DNA from: Paracoccus chinensis
Lineage (GTDB): Bacteria > Pseudomonadota > Alphaproteobacteria > Rhodobacterales > Rhodobacteraceae
Assembly: GCF_900102885.1 (NCBI RefSeq)
Contig: NZ_FNGE01000006.1
Location: 1-64,000, forward strand
Length of the DNA stretch: 64,000 bases
Direction of reading: 5' to 3'
Translations under genes and position numbers: made by a program
Notes under the pieces: model-generated
Databases searched by the model: none
Told to the model about the DNA's origin: nothing
What the model saw: the letters and a program-made list of their open reading frames with translations, nothing else
Shown here: positions 28,050 to 38,857 of the stretch, piece after piece
How the letters are laid out: each line of letters begins with the position of its first letter
How positions within the stretch are numbered: position 1 is the first letter of the stretch

Positions 28050-28748
28050 TTATCGGAAGGTCAGCTTGATGGCCTGCCCACCCGAAGCGTCGAAGTTTCC
28101 GGGCCGCAGCCAGCTTTCGTAGCCTGCCCGCAGCCGGGGCCATTCGCCGTCGAGGATCGAGAACCAGGCCGTGTCCCGGTTTTCGCCTTTGACTACCATG
28201 TGCTGACGGAACAGGCCCTCGAAGCTGAAGCCGAACCGCTCTGCGGCCCGCTTGGACGGCAGGTTGAGATCATTGCACTTCCACTCGAAACGGCGGTACC
28301 CAAGGCTGAAAATATAGTCGGCGAACAGGAACAGCGCCTCGGTAGAGGCGCGCGTCCGTGCGATGCCCGGTCCCCACATGATATGTCCTATTTCGGCCAC
28401 GCCATTGTTGGCGTCGATGCGCATCAGCGCCTGCCGCCCTTCGGCGCGCCCAGTGCTCTTGTCGATCACCGCGAAAAACAGCGGATCGTCACTGGCTGCG
28501 GCTTCTTCTGCCCAGCGACGAAGCTCTGCGACATCGGCCGGTGTATCTTCGGCAAGATAGCGGAAACGTGCCTGCGCGCCGGGCGCGGTTGCCGCCTTGA
28601 ACAGGTTGTCCGTGTGCCGTGTCGGGTCCAGCGGTTCAAGGCGCACATAAGCGCCATCAAGGATCATGCGTTGAGGCTTGGGGGCGGCTTTCCAGCGGCG
28701 CAGCTCGGTCAAGGCATCTCTCTCGTTCACGGCAGAATGCTCTGTCAT
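28050..28748 (-). CDS. GNAT N-acetyltransferase, RimJ/RimL type
   Basis: Acetyltransferase of 232 residues in the Acetyltransf_3 group. It has an N-terminal YVRLEPLDPTRH strand, a central VAEIGHIMWGPGIARTRASTEAL covering the acetyl-CoA binding loop, FEWKCNDLNLPSKRAAERFGF (conserved N and the K/R-A pattern) and a C-terminal WFSILDGEWP. Related proteins modify ribosomal proteins or small amines; the target is unknown. It is convergent with groEL across the terminator. Confidence 0.85.
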   Translation of the reverse strand: MTEHSAVNERDALTELRRWKAAPKPQRMILDGAYVRLEPLDPTRHTDNLFKAATAPGAQARFRYLAEDTPADVAELRRWAEEAAASDDPLFFAVIDKSTGRAEGRQALMRIDANNGVAEIGHIMWGPGIARTRASTEALFLFADYIFSLGYRRFEWKCNDLNLPSKRAAERFGFSFEGLFRQHMVVKGENRDTAWFSILDGEWPRLRAGYESWLRPGNFDASGGQAIKLTFR

Positions 28749-28806
28749 GTCGCTGTTGATCGACAGGACAAGCCGAGGGCAAGATCAATCACGAAGGTTC
28801 TTCACC

Positions 28807-30336
28807 TCACCCCACCACCGCCCCCACCCCCAGCGCCCCCGCCAGCGCCTTCAGCCGCGACTCGGCGACCTCGCCCATCAGGTCGCGGCCGGCCTTGGTG
28901 AGGCTCAGGGTCAGCGTGCCCGCCTCGCGGTCCAGGGTCAGGGTGCCCGCCTCGTTCGGGTCCCCGATGGCGAACATGGCGCCGAAGCGCATAGCGCGGC
29001 CCAGGATCTCGGCGTCGCGGATCTCCTCCTCGGACAGCAGCTTCAGCAGCGGCGTGATCAGGGGCGAGGCCGCGCGGCCGTTCTTGTAGCGGTGCAGCAG
29101 CGCCAGCCCCAGGAACACCCGCTCGGGGTGGGACAGCGCCGCCAGATTCGAGCGCGTGACGTTGTCGAAGCAGGCCTCGGCGCGGTAATCGGGATGGGCG
29201 CGCCAGCTGGTGTCATGCAGCAGGCAGGCCGCGCGGATCAGCCGCTCGCGCCTTGGCGAGACGCCCGGGAAAACCGGCGCCAGGAACTGGTGCAGCTTCT
29301 TCCCCGTCCCCGGCATCCGCGCCATCTGGCGCTCCATGAAGCGCGCGGCCTCGATCAGAGGGTCCCGCTTGCGGATGCTGTCGGACATCTGCTCGTAAAG
29401 CAGTCCCTCGCGGATGCCATAGGAGCTGACGGCGATTTCCTGCGGCTCGAAGGTCAGCACGAGCTGGCGCAGCACCTGCACGGCCAGCGGGACCAGCTCG
29501 AGCCGGCCCGAGGAGATGCCGGTCCGCGACTTGAGATCCGACAGGTTCTCGTTCCCGATCCACTTGACCGTCGCCAGCACGTCATCGGGGGTCATGCGGT
29601 ATTCGTGCAGCACCGTCATCGGATAACCGCGGCGTTCCATGTCCAGCCGCGCGATGGCCCGCCAGGACCCGCCGACCAGATAGATGCGCTCGTGGTCGCG
29701 GCCGACCGCCTCGACCAGCCCTTCCATGATCTTCTCGATATGCCGCTTGAGGGCCTTGCCCTCGACCTGCTGCAGCCGGAAGGGCCCCAGCGGAGAGGTC
29801 GCGCGCCGCCCGATCTGGCCGCCCGCCACCTCGGCCAGCTCCATCGAGCTGCCGCCGATGTCGCAGACCAGACCCTTGGCGTCCGGCCAGCCCAGCAGGA
29901 CGCCCTGGGCGGACAGCCGCGCTTCTTCCTCGCCGTCGATCACCATCAGCTTGAGGCCGGTCTGCCGCGCGACCGCGCGCTGGAAGGCCGGGCCGTCCTC
30001 GGCCTCGCGCACGGCGGCGGTGGCGACGCAGGTCAGCGCCTCGATCCCCATGCTGCGGGCCAGCGCGGCAAAGCGCTTGAGCGCCGCCATGCCGCGCTGC
30101 GCGCCCTCGGGGTTCAGCCGGCCGGTGTTCACCAGCCCCTGCCCCAGGCCTGCCATGACCTTCTCGTTGTAGAAATAGGCCGGGCTGCGGGCCGCGCCGT
30201 CGAAGACGACAAGCCGGATCGAGTTCGATCCGACGTCCACCACGCCCACCCTTGCCAGTTCGCGCATGGACCGCACGGGCAGGCCCTGCTTGCCAAAGGG
30301 GGAAACTTTCTGGCCGCTGGTCGTGGTCACGTTCAT
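28807..30336 (-). CDS. ppx: Exopolyphosphatase Ppx/GppA
   Basis: Ppx/GppA phosphatase of 509 residues, releasing phosphate from polyphosphate and possibly hydrolysing pppGpp. The sugar kinase-like fold shows DVGSNSIRLVVFDG (about 35-48), CVATAAVREAEDG, DGEEEARLSAQGV and CDIGGSSMELA. A C-terminal HD-like region with LLHDTSWRAHPDY follows. It sits 52 bases downstream of ppk1 on the same strand, so synthesis and breakdown of polyphosphate are cotranscribed. Confidence 0.94.
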   Translation of the reverse strand: MNVTTTSGQKVSPFGKQGLPVRSMRELARVGVVDVGSNSIRLVVFDGAARSPAYFYNEKVMAGLGQGLVNTGRLNPEGAQRGMAALKRFAALARSMGIEALTCVATAAVREAEDGPAFQRAVARQTGLKLMVIDGEEEARLSAQGVLLGWPDAKGLVCDIGGSSMELAEVAGGQIGRRATSPLGPFRLQQVEGKALKRHIEKIMEGLVEAVGRDHERIYLVGGSWRAIARLDMERRGYPMTVLHEYRMTPDDVLATVKWIGNENLSDLKSRTGISSGRLELVPLAVQVLRQLVLTFEPQEIAVSSYGIREGLLYEQMSDSIRKRDPLIEAARFMERQMARMPGTGKKLHQFLAPVFPGVSPRRERLIRAACLLHDTSWRAHPDYRAEACFDNVTRSNLAALSHPERVFLGLALLHRYKNGRAASPLITPLLKLLSEEEIRDAEILGRAMRFGAMFAIGDPNEAGTLTLDREAGTLTLSLTKAGRDLMGEVAESRLKALAGALGVGAVVG

Positions 30337-30388
30337 CGCTTGTCTTTCTGGCTGGCGGCGGACCCGGAGGGCTGCGCCGTGGTCAGGG

Positions 30389-32554
30389 TCACTCGCTGGC
30401 GTGGGTCAGCGCCGGCACGTCGCCCGCCCCTGCGGTCCCCCGCCCGGACAGCGACGGGTTTTCCATGAAGAAGCGGTGGCAGTTGAACAGGTCGTCACGA
30501 TCTTCGGGAAGATGACGCAGATACCTGCCATCGGGTTGCAGGATCCAGCTCTGCGCCTCGTCGGCCATGTTGGCGGCCATGATTTGGCTGGTGATCTGCG
30601 CCTTGACCGTGTCGTTCAGGCATTCGACCAGCGTTTCCACCCGACGCGACAGGTTGCGGTCCATCCAGTCCGCCGAACTGATGAAGACGCGGGCCTTGCG
30701 CGAAGGGAGCCCGTGGCCATTGCCGAAGCAGACGATGCGGCTGTGTTCCAGAAAGCGCCCGACGATGGATTTCACGCGGATGTTGTCGGACAGCCCCGCG
30801 ATGCCGGGGCGCAGCCCGCAGATGCCGCGCACGACCAGGTTGATCTTCACCCCGGCCGAGGAGGCCGCATAAAGCGCTTCGGTCACATCCGTTTCGACCA
30901 GGCTGTTCATCTTGGCCCAGATCTCGGCGGGACGGCCACGGCGGGCGAAATCGGCCTCGCGTGCGATCAGGTCCAGCAGGGTGGATTTCAGGTTGATGGG
31001 GCTGATGGCCAGGTTCTCCAGCCCCTCTGGCTGAACGTAGCCGGACAGGTAGTTGAAGACCTTGGCCGCGTCCCGCCCCAGGGCCGCATCGCAGGTGAAC
31101 AGCGACAGGTCGGTGTACACGCGCGCGGTGATCGGGTGATAGTTGCCGGTGCCGAAATGGGTATAGGTGACCAGCCGGTCGCCCTCGCGTCGGACCACGG
31201 TGCTCATCTTGGCATGGGTCTTCAGCTGCATGAAGCCATAGCTGACATGCGCGCCCGCGCGTTCCAGCCGGCGGCTCTGCCGGATGTTCGCGGCCTCGTC
31301 GAAGCGCGCCTTCAGTTCCACCAGCGCCATGACCGACTTGCCGCTTTCGGCGGCCTCGCACAGCGCGTCTACGATGGGGCTGTCGCGGCTGGTGCGATAC
31401 AGGGTCTGCTTGATCGCCACCACGTCGGGGTCCCGCGCCGCCTGGTTGAGGAAGCGGATGACCATGTCGAAGGTCTCGTAGGGATGATGCAGCAGCATGT
31501 CCTTCTGGCGGATCGCCGCGAACAGGTCGCCGTCGTGGTCCTGCACGCGCTCCGGCACGCGCGGCGTGAAGGACGGCCATTGCAGGTCGCGGCGGCTGTC
31601 CAGCACCAGCTCGCGCACATCGGCCATGCCCAGCAGGCCCTCGACCTCGACCATGGCGTCGGGGCCGACGCCCAGTTCCTGCATGATCATGCGGCGCAGC
31701 CGGTCGGGCGCGCCCGCGGTGATCTTCAGCCGCACGACCTCGCCCCGGCGGCGGCGCTTCAGCGCGGTCTCGAACTCGCGCACCAGGTCCTCGGCCTCGT
31801 CCTCAAGCTCAAGGTCGCTGTCGCGCAGCACGCGGAAGCCGCAGTGGCCAATGTCGCGGTATCCGGGGAACAGCGTCGGCAAGTGCATCAGCAGCAGGTC
31901 TTCCAGCCGCAGGAAGCGCTGCCCGCCCGGCAGGGCGATGAACCGCTTGAGCTGGGTGGGGATCGGCAGCAGCGCCTGCATCTGCCGCCCGTCCGTTTCC
32001 CGCGCCAGTTCCAGCGCCAGGCTGAAGCCGGTGTTGGGGATGAAGGGGAACGGGTGCGCGGGGTCGATGGCAAGCGGCGTGAGGACCGGGAACACCTGTT
32101 CCGCGAAATGCTGGCGCAGGAAGGCCGCCTCGGCCCGGGTGATGCGCGAGCGCGACAGGATCACGATCCCCGCCCGTTCCATCTCGCGCCTGAGCTTGTT
32201 CCAGACGGTCTGCTGCGCGCCCATCAGGCGGCGGGCGTCGGCGTTGATCAGCGTCAGCTGCTCGGCAGGCGGAAGGCCGTCGTCCGAAGGGGTGGAGTTC
32301 CCTTCGCGCACCAGCTCGCGCAGCCCCGCGACGCGGACGGTGTAGAATTCATCGAGGTTGGTGGCCGAGATCGACAGGAAGCGCAGCCGTTCCAGCAGCG
32401 GCACGCGCGGGTTCCGCGCCTCGTCCAGCACCCGCCAGTTGAAGGACAGCCAGCTGAGTTCCCGGTTGAAGAACCGGGCGGGCCCCGTCGGCGCGCCCTC
32501 GGGCAGGCTGCGCGCGGGCGGGAACGGGCACTTCAGGAAATCGGCCTGGGTCAT
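30389..32554 (-). CDS. ppk1: Polyphosphate kinase 1
   Basis: Membrane-associated enzyme making long-chain polyphosphate from ATP; about 721 residues. N-terminal domain: [20 protein letters not shown]. Head domain: [13 protein letters not shown]. The catalytic phosphohistidine motif is in [10 protein letters not shown], with a second phospholipase D-like motif near [17 protein letters not shown] use ATG 32554 (MTQADFLKC); a longer frame from a TTG at 32590 is open, and neither has a convincing ribosome-binding site. First gene of ppk1-ppx. Confidence 0.95.
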   Translation of the reverse strand: MTQADFLKCPFPPARSLPEGAPTGPARFFNRELSWLSFNWRVLDEARNPRVPLLERLRFLSISATNLDEFYTVRVAGLRELVREGNSTPSDDGLPPAEQLTLINADARRLMGAQQTVWNKLRREMERAGIVILSRSRITRAEAAFLRQHFAEQVFPVLTPLAIDPAHPFPFIPNTGFSLALELARETDGRQMQALLPIPTQLKRFIALPGGQRFLRLEDLLLMHLPTLFPGYRDIGHCGFRVLRDSDLELEDEAEDLVREFETALKRRRRGEVVRLKITAGAPDRLRRMIMQELGVGPDAMVEVEGLLGMADVRELVLDSRRDLQWPSFTPRVPERVQDHDGDLFAAIRQKDMLLHHPYETFDMVIRFLNQAARDPDVVAIKQTLYRTSRDSPIVDALCEAAESGKSVMALVELKARFDEAANIRQSRRLERAGAHVSYGFMQLKTHAKMSTVVRREGDRLVTYTHFGTGNYHPITARVYTDLSLFTCDAALGRDAAKVFNYLSGYVQPEGLENLAISPINLKSTLLDLIAREADFARRGRPAEIWAKMNSLVETDVTEALYAASSAGVKINLVVRGICGLRPGIAGLSDNIRVKSIVGRFLEHSRIVCFGNGHGLPSRKARVFISSADWMDRNLSRRVETLVECLNDTVKAQITSQIMAANMADEAQSWILQPDGRYLRHLPEDRDDLFNCHRFFMENPSLSGRGTAGAGDVPALTHASE

Positions 32555-32701
32555 GACAGGGTTGATGCCGCGATTCCCGAGGCCGTGCAACTCGTCCCAA
32601 GGCCCACGGCCCCGCGACGTCCCGGTCCGAAGGATTCATCCTGACGGAAAACCACTTCCAGGGTGCAGGGCCCGAGAAGCCCTGCCGTCAGCGGCGTCAC
32701 C

Positions 32702-33391
32702 TCAGACGGCGCCCGCCCCAAGCCGGCCCAGCGCCGCCATCGCAAGGGGCCGCGTCACCGCCCGCCCCTCGGACAGCGCGTCGCGGTCGATCTCGGCCAC
32801 CAGCTTGCGGGCAAGGCCGAGGTCGCGGTCCATGTGGCGCACCAGCGCCTCGATCACGCCCGGCCCCGGAGACAGCTGCCGGTCGGCAAACAGCTTGACC
32901 AGCACCGCCGTCAGCAGGTGCTCGTCGGGCGGTTCCAGCCGGACCAGCGCGGTCGAGGCCATGCGCGAGGCTAAGTCCGGCAGCGCCAACCCCCAGTCGC
33001 GCGGCGGCGTGCGCGCCGTGATCAGCAGCAGCGCGCCGCGCTCGGCGGAAAGGTTCCACAGGTGGAACAGCGCCAGCTCCGCGCCCGCTGCGCCGCCCGC
33101 GCGGTGCGCGTCCTCGATCACCAGGGCGCCGTCCGGCTGGACCAGCGTGTCGGCGATCTCGGGCCGCAGGGCCGAAGCGCGCATCCGCTGCGCGCCGTTC
33201 TCGGCCGCCCAGAAGGCCGCAAGATGGGACTTGCCCGAGGCCTCGGGACCCACCAGCAGCAGCCGGCCCTGCGGCCAGTCGCGCGGGCGGTCCAGCAGCG
33301 CCAGCGCCTCGGCATTGGCCGGCGCTGGCAGGAAGTCGGCGCGCGACAGCGCGGGCGGGGTGCGAAGGTCCAGCGTCAGTTGGCGCGCCAC
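32702..33391 (-). CDS. DnaA-related regulator HdaA
   Basis: A 229-residue protein related to the DnaA AAA+ domain, comparable to Hda/HdaA, which stimulates ATP hydrolysis on DnaA at the clamp to prevent re-initiation. The start QLTLDLRTPP (residues 4-13) holds the QL-x-L-x-L clamp-binding signature of Hda. A Walker A-like GPEASGKSHL follows, then Walker B-like GALVIEDAH and a C-terminal helical region with ALVRHMDRDLGLARKLV. The start is a GTG at 33391. Directly downstream of the AI-2E family gene on the same strand with only five bases between. Confidence 0.88.
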   Translation of the reverse strand: MARQLTLDLRTPPALSRADFLPAPANAEALALLDRPRDWPQGRLLLVGPEASGKSHLAAFWAAENGAQRMRASALRPEIADTLVQPDGALVIEDAHRAGGAAGAELALFHLWNLSAERGALLLITARTPPRDWGLALPDLASRMASTALVRLEPPDEHLLTAVLVKLFADRQLSPGPGVIEALVRHMDRDLGLARKLVAEIDRDALSEGRAVTRPLAMAALGRLGAGAV

Positions 33392-33396
33392 GGGTG

Positions 33397-34812
33397 TCAG
33401 CCCCTCCGGCCGTCTTCGATGATCTCGGCGGCGGTGCGGGGGGCGTTCCGCTCTTCGGGGTCCTGCGGATCGGTGCCGTCGGGGGTACGTCCGCCCCAGG
33501 TCCGCACCCGGGGATGGGAATGCCCGGTCCCCAGGGCAGGCGAGGCGTCGGGCCATTTCACCTCGACCTCGGCCATGGCGATCTGCGCGCCGTCCTCGGC
33601 GGCGGCCTCGACGGCGGCGATATGCGCCTCGTCACGGGCCGATTCGATGCGCGCCTCGCGCATGGCCTCGTCATGGGTGCGCTGCGCGGTGGCGACCCGG
33701 CGGGCGACGGTGCCGCGCGGCGCAAGCTCGACCAGCGTGGGCGTGGGAACGGGGGCGGGCGCCTCGGCCCCGGTGTAAAGGGGGCTGACCTTGTAGCGAT
33801 CAACCGAGTAGCGCACGATCACCCCCACCGCCGCGCCCAGCGGCACCGCGACCAGCAGCCCGACGAAGCCGAACAGCGTGCCGAAGACGCTGAGCGCCAG
33901 CATCAGCCAGACCGGGTGCAGCCCGACCTGGCCACCCACGATCTTGGGCTGAAGATAGTTCCCTTCCAGCATCTGGCCGGCGACAAAGATCCCGGCGACG
34001 GCGATGATCTGCGCAGGCTCCCCCCAGAAAGAGAACAGCGCGACCCCGATCGAGATCACGCCGCCCACCAGCGTGCCGACATAGGGGATGAAGGACAGCG
34101 AGGCTGCCGACACGCCGATGACGATGCCGAAGGGCAGGCCGACCAGCGCCAGGCCGACCGAATAGAAGACGGCAAGGATCAGGATCACCACCGCCTGCCC
34201 CCGCACGAAGCCCGAGATGCTGTCGTCGATCTGGCGGGCCAGCCCCCGCAGCGTGTCAAGGTGCGGACGCGGCAGCAGCGCGTCGATGCGGCGCACCATC
34301 CGGTCCCAGTCGAGCAGCATGTAGAAGGCCACCACCGGCGCGATGACCAGCACCATGACAAAGCCGATCACGCCGTTGATCGACCCCATGACGGTGCCGA
34401 CGATGGTGCCCATGCTGGCCGCGACCGTCGTGCGCGCCTGCTGCAGGGCGTTGTCCACGAAGCCCCCGTCCGGGAACAGTTGCGGATAGCGGCTTTGCAC
34501 CACGGCCTGCAGGCGGTCGATCATGGCGGGTGTGGTTTCGACCAGTTGCGTGCCCTGACGGATCAGCAGCGGCACCAGCCAGACCAGCGCCGTCGTCAGG
34601 GCCAGGACGGCAAGCCCGGTGATCAGCACGACGGCCAGCACGCGGGACACGCCCGCGCGTTCCAGCCTGTCCACCACGGGATCAAGAAGATAGGCGATCG
34701 ACATGCCCAGCAGGAAGGGCATGATCGCGCCCCCCAGCAGCCACAGGACCAGCACCAGGACCAGCGCCACCGCACCCCACCAGATGGCCTGCTTGCTGCC
34801 GGCAAACCGCAT
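33397..34812 (-). CDS. AI-2E family transporter (PerM-like)
   Basis: Integral membrane protein of 471 residues in the AI-2E/PerM family, with about seven or eight membrane segments. Family signatures are FLLGMSIAYLLDPVVDRLER near the start, GLPFGIVIGVSAASLSFIPYVGTLVG and LEGNYLQPKIVGGQVGLHP. The C-terminal 130 residues are hydrophilic and acidic, with many Ala and Glu, longer than in typical members. Members export autoinducer-2 or act as Na+/H+ antiporters; the substrate here is not known. Cotranscribed with the HdaA-like gene. Confidence 0.88.
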   Translation of the reverse strand: MRFAGSKQAIWWGAVALVLVLVLWLLGGAIMPFLLGMSIAYLLDPVVDRLERAGVSRVLAVVLITGLAVLALTTALVWLVPLLIRQGTQLVETTPAMIDRLQAVVQSRYPQLFPDGGFVDNALQQARTTVAASMGTIVGTVMGSINGVIGFVMVLVIAPVVAFYMLLDWDRMVRRIDALLPRPHLDTLRGLARQIDDSISGFVRGQAVVILILAVFYSVGLALVGLPFGIVIGVSAASLSFIPYVGTLVGGVISIGVALFSFWGEPAQIIAVAGIFVAGQMLEGNYLQPKIVGGQVGLHPVWLMLALSVFGTLFGFVGLLVAVPLGAAVGVIVRYSVDRYKVSPLYTGAEAPAPVPTPTLVELAPRGTVARRVATAQRTHDEAMREARIESARDEAHIAAVEAAAEDGAQIAMAEVEVKWPDASPALGTGHSHPRVRTWGGRTPDGTDPQDPEERNAPRTAAEIIEDGRRG

Positions 34813-34983
34813 TGCGCATGCTCCGTTCAGGGTGTCGGGCGCTGATCGTCCCGGCCGGTTCTGCCGGTCCGCCTTCTGTTTGTCCCGCCCTGCCGCGCGG
34901 CGCAAGCGCCTCGGCGCGCGGGCGTTGCCCCCCGGGCGGCGATCCGGTAACCGGGCCGGGCAACTCGCCAAAGGTCACGCCCC

Positions 34984-36342
34984 ATGCGTCTGTCGCGCTA
35001 TTTCCTGCCCGTCCTCAAAGAAAATCCCTCCGAGGCGCAGATCGTCAGCCACCGGCTGATGCTGCGCGCGGGCATGATCAAGCAGCAGTCGGCGGGCATC
35101 TATTCCTGGCTGCCGCTGGGGCTGAAGGTCCTGCGCCGGGTCGAGCAGATCGTGCACGAGGAACAACAGCGCGCAGGCCATATCCCCGTCCTGATGCCGA
35201 CGCTGCAATCGGCGGACCTGTGGCGCGAATCCGGCCGCTATGACGATTACGGCGAGGAGATGCTGCGCATCACCGACCGCCACAAGCGCGAGATGCTGTA
35301 CGGCCCCACCAACGAGGAGATGATCACCGACATCTTCCGGGCCCATGTGAACAGCTACAAGGACCTGCCGCTGACGCTGTACCAGATCCAGTGGAAGTTC
35401 CGCGACGAGATCCGCCCCCGCTTCGGCGTGATGCGCGGGCGCGAGTTCCTGATGAAGGACGGCTACAACTTCGACCTGACCAAGGAAGACGCGCTGCACG
35501 CCTATAACCGGCACCTCGTCAGCTACCTGCGGACCTATGAACGCATGGGCCTGCAGGCGATCCCGATGCGGGCCGACAGCGGCCCCATCGGCGGCGAGAA
35601 CACGCACGAGTTCCTTGTGCTGGCCGAGACGGGCGAATCCGAGGTCTTCTATGACAGCCAGATCACCGACCTGACCTTCGGCGACCGGCAGATCGACTAT
35701 GACGACCACGCCGCTTGCGCCGCCGTGCTGGAGGAGTTCACGAGCCGCTACGCCCGCACCGACGAGACCCATGACGAGGCGGTCTTCGCCCAGGTCCCCG
35801 AGGAGCGCCGCAAGTCCGCGCGCGGGATCGAGGTCGGCCAGATCTTCTACTTCGGCACCAAGTATTCCGAACCGATGGGCGCCACCGTGGTCGGCCCCGA
35901 CGGAAGCCGCACGCCCGTCCACATGGGCAGCCACGGCATCGGTGTTTCCCGCCTGTTGGGGGCGATCATCGAGGCGGGCCACGACGACAAGGGCATCATC
36001 TGGCCCGAGGGCGTGACCCCCTTCCATGTCGGGCTGGTGAACCTCAAGCAGGGCGACGCCTCGACCGACAGCGCCTGCGAGGCGCTGGAGCGGGAACTCT
36101 CGGCGCGCGGGCTCGAGGTCCTCTACGATGACCGCGACGAACGCGCGGGCGCCAAGTTCGCCACGATGGACCTGATCGGCCTGCCCTGGCGCATCACCGT
36201 CGGCCCGCGGGGCCTCGCCAACAACGTGGTGGAGCTGACCAACCGCCGCACGGGCGTGTCGGTCGAGCTTTCTGCCTCCGAGGCCGTTTCGCGCCTGGCC
36301 GACGTCTACGCCCCGGTGTTCGCGGCAGCCTACAAGCCGTGA
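34984..36342 (+). CDS. proS: Prolyl-tRNA synthetase, short bacterial type
   Basis: Class II aminoacyl-tRNA synthetase of 452 residues. It has motif 1 in [15 protein letters not shown], motif 2 as [18 protein letters not shown] and motif 3 near [15 protein letters not shown], with the C-terminal anticodon-binding domain from about 345. The editing insertion found in the longer E. coli-type enzyme is absent, as usual in alphaproteobacteria. The stop overlaps the GTG start of the following gene. Confidence 0.97.
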   Translation: MRLSRYFLPVLKENPSEAQIVSHRLMLRAGMIKQQSAGIYSWLPLGLKVLRRVEQIVHEEQQRAGHIPVLMPTLQSADLWRESGRYDDYGEEMLRITDRHKREMLYGPTNEEMITDIFRAHVNSYKDLPLTLYQIQWKFRDEIRPRFGVMRGREFLMKDGYNFDLTKEDALHAYNRHLVSYLRTYERMGLQAIPMRADSGPIGGENTHEFLVLAETGESEVFYDSQITDLTFGDRQIDYDDHAACAAVLEEFTSRYARTDETHDEAVFAQVPEERRKSARGIEVGQIFYFGTKYSEPMGATVVGPDGSRTPVHMGSHGIGVSRLLGAIIEAGHDDKGIIWPEGVTPFHVGLVNLKQGDASTDSACEALERELSARGLEVLYDDRDERAGAKFATMDLIGLPWRITVGPRGLANNVVELTNRRTGVSVELSASEAVSRLADVYAPVFAAAYKP

Positions 36343-36827
36343 CCGGCCTGCTCCGCCTGATCCTGGCGCTGGGCTGCGCGGTCGCGCTGTCCCAGTTCCC
36401 GGCCTTCTCGGACCAGTATGTACAGAGGCTGGGGGGTCAGGCGGACGCCCTGCGGCAGGTGGCGGCCGAGTTCGACGCCAGCGCCGACCGTGCCGGGCTG
36501 ACCCGACAGGCGGCGCTGGATCAGCTGGCCGGAACGCGGTTCCTCGATTCCCACGGGCAGGACATGGGCCGGGTCTTCACGCGCCTTTCGCGGATCGAGA
36601 CCGACCTGGAGCTGCTGCGCGCCGCCTCGGCGCTGGAACGCATCGCCCTGCCCCACCGGATGCGCGACAGCGAGACGCTGGCCGCGACCTGGGGTGACTT
36701 CCGTTCTGCGGTGCCGCTGACAGCCTCCGGCTTCTGGGCCACGGGCATCGGCTTCCTGCTGGGATGGATGATCGGCGGGTTGCTGGGACGATTGTTCCGG
36801 CGCGGCGAACAGGACAGCTGGGCCTGA
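36339..36827 (+). CDS. DUF2937 family protein
   Basis: A 162-residue protein with an N-terminal hydrophobic segment (about 4-20), a helical extramembrane part of about 100 residues and a second membrane segment (about 130-150, [19 protein letters not shown]), ending RRGEQDSWA. This two-anchor arrangement matches DUF2937. The GTG start is inside GTGA shared with the proS stop, so it is translationally coupled. Function unknown. Confidence 0.8.
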   Translation: MTGLLRLILALGCAVALSQFPAFSDQYVQRLGGQADALRQVAAEFDASADRAGLTRQAALDQLAGTRFLDSHGQDMGRVFTRLSRIETDLELLRAASALERIALPHRMRDSETLAATWGDFRSAVPLTASGFWATGIGFLLGWMIGGLLGRLFRRGEQDSWA

Positions 36828-36861
36828 CACCCGACGCGCGGCCTGGATGACGGCGGCGCCG

Positions 36862-38169
36862 TCAGGCCAGTTCGCCCTGCAGCGAGTTCGGGGCGCTGGC
36901 CCTGATCCTGACCTGCACGAGATCGCCCACCTGCGCATCGGGCGCATGGACAAAGACCGAATGCAGATAGTCCGACTTGCCGACAAGCTGACCCGGCAGA
37001 CGGCCCGGCTTCTCGAACAGCACGCCCAGCGTCCGGCCCACCATCGAGTCCTGCGCGGCCTTCTGCTGGCGGTTCAACAGGGCCTGCAATTCCTGCAGGC
37101 GGGCGTCGGCCACGGAGTCGTCCACCATCGGACGGTCGAAGGCAGGGGTGCCGGGGCGCGGGGAATACTTGAAGCTGAAGGCGGTGCCGAAGCCCACCTG
37201 TTCCACCAGCCGCAGGGTGGCGGCGTGGTCCTCGTCCGTCTCGCCGGGGAAGCCCACGATGAAATCCGAGGTCAGCATGATGTCGGGACGCGCCGCGCGG
37301 ATGCGGTCGATCAGCCGCAGGTACTGGTCCGCCGTATGCTTGCGGTTCATAGCCTTGAGGATGCGGTCGGACCCTGACTGCACCGGCAGGTGCAGGTAGG
37401 GCATCAGCTGCGGCACGTCCCGATGCGCCTCGATCAGGTCGTCGGCCATGTCGTTGGGATGGCTGGTGGTGTAGCGGATGCGGTCCAGCCCCTCGATCCC
37501 GGCAAGCGCCCGGATCAGCGTGCCGAAGCCCGCCATCCCCTCGCCATGCCAGCCGTTGACATTCTGGCCCAGCAGGGTGATCTCGCGCACGCCGCGCGCG
37601 ACCAGATCGCGGGCTTCCGCCAGGATGCGCTCGGCGGGGCGGCTGACCTCGGTCCCGCGGGTATAGGGGACGACGCAGAAGGCGCAGAACTTGTCGCAGC
37701 CCTCCTGCACGGTCAGGAAGGCGGCAGGCGCGCGACGGGTCGCCGCGCGCTGCGGCAGGTGGTCGAACTTGTCCTCGGCCGGGAAGTCGGTGTCCACGGC
37801 GGGCGCCTCGCCCCGCGCCATGGCAGGCAGGCGGTGATAGGCCTGCGGGCCGACGACCAGGTCAACCAGCGGCATCCGGCGGATGATCTCATCCCCTTCG
37901 GCCTGGGCCACGCAGCCCGCGACGCCGATCTTCAGGTCCGGCCGCTCGGACTTGAGCGGCTTCAGCCGCCCGAGGTCGGAATACAGCTTCTCGGCCGCCT
38001 TTTCCCGGATGTGGCAGGTGTTCAGCAGCACCATGTCCGCATCCTCGGGCCGGTCCGTCTGGACATAGCCTTCCGCGCCCATGGCCTCGGCCATGCGCTG
38101 GCTGTCATAGACGTTCATCTGGCAGCCGTAGGTCTTGATGAACAGCCGCTTTGGGGTCTGGTCGGTCAT
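36862..38169 (-). CDS. miaB: tRNA-2-methylthio-N6-isopentenyladenosine methylthiotransferase
   Basis: Radical SAM methylthiotransferase of 435 residues acting on A37 of tRNAs that read UNN codons. The N-terminal UPF0004 domain has cluster cysteines in [21 protein letters not shown] and GVAGCVAQ. The radical SAM domain has CDKFCAFC, and a C-terminal TRAM domain follows from about residue 370. ATG at 38169. Convergent with the proS-DUF2937 pair. Confidence 0.97.
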   Translation of the reverse strand: MTDQTPKRLFIKTYGCQMNVYDSQRMAEAMGAEGYVQTDRPEDADMVLLNTCHIREKAAEKLYSDLGRLKPLKSERPDLKIGVAGCVAQAEGDEIIRRMPLVDLVVGPQAYHRLPAMARGEAPAVDTDFPAEDKFDHLPQRAATRRAPAAFLTVQEGCDKFCAFCVVPYTRGTEVSRPAERILAEARDLVARGVREITLLGQNVNGWHGEGMAGFGTLIRALAGIEGLDRIRYTTSHPNDMADDLIEAHRDVPQLMPYLHLPVQSGSDRILKAMNRKHTADQYLRLIDRIRAARPDIMLTSDFIVGFPGETDEDHAATLRLVEQVGFGTAFSFKYSPRPGTPAFDRPMVDDSVADARLQELQALLNRQQKAAQDSMVGRTLGVLFEKPGRLPGQLVGKSDYLHSVFVHAPDAQVGDLVQVRIRASAPNSLQGELA

Positions 38170-38234
38170 GGCGCGCGCTTTCCGTGGAATCCGGCCCATA
38201 TAGCGCCGCACCCGGGTCAAGGAAAGCGCGGGCG

Positions 38235-38681
38235 TCAGCCCTTGGTCTGCAGCTTCCCGGCTAGGAAATGCGCGGCCTTCCGCCACGCCTCGTCGTTGTC
38301 GCCCCGGAAGCTCAGCTCGGTATGCGTCACCAGCCTTTCGCCCTCAAGGTCCACGAGGCTGGCAAAGGCTTGGAGGATCAGGGTGCTGGCCTTCTGCACG
38401 ACGATGAACAGGCCACGTTCCGCGCCCCGCTCGCGCAGCGCGGCGACAAGGCACTCGGTTGTCTCGCGCGGGCAGGCGGCAGAGATCTCCTCGCGGCTGA
38501 CCAGCGTGCCGGACAGTTCGTCGGCAAGGATGCCCTCCATCAGCGCCAGGCGGCGGTCGTGGTCGGACTGCTGGTCGCGGGCCTCGCGCGAGGTGTCCAG
38601 CATCTTGACCGGCGCGATCGCCAGGTCCTGCGCCATGAGCGGCATGGGCAGCAGGGCCAGCGCCAGGACGAGTTTCCGCAC
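38235..38681 (-). CDS. Secreted DUF2380-like protein
   Basis: A 148-residue exported protein: signal peptide (about 1-18, LPMPLMAQ), then a single domain with [13 protein letters not shown], two cysteines ([12 protein letters not shown]) and a C-terminal [17 protein letters not shown]. This pattern is seen in periplasmic DUF2380 proteins. The GTG at 38681 is chosen because GGGGAGG lies seven bases ahead; the open extension to 38846 reads into the divergent intergenic region. Function unknown. Confidence 0.72.
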   Translation of the reverse strand: MRKLVLALALLPMPLMAQDLAIAPVKMLDTSREARDQQSDHDRRLALMEGILADELSGTLVSREEISAACPRETTECLVAALRERGAERGLFIVVQKASTLILQAFASLVDLEGERLVTHTELSFRGDNDEAWRKAAHFLAGKLQTKG

Positions 38682-38857
38682 GGCATCCTCCCCGGGATAT
38701 GCCCGTGCAGGATGGGCCCGTGCACCCGCCTCGACAATCCGACCAATGTCCGAGGCTTGGCAGCCTGCCCGCGCCACCCTCCACATCGCCGCCGGGCGAT
38801 TTGTTGAACCCGGCGGCGGCCCCGGATAGCCTTGCGCCAACCGCATTGGAGGCGATC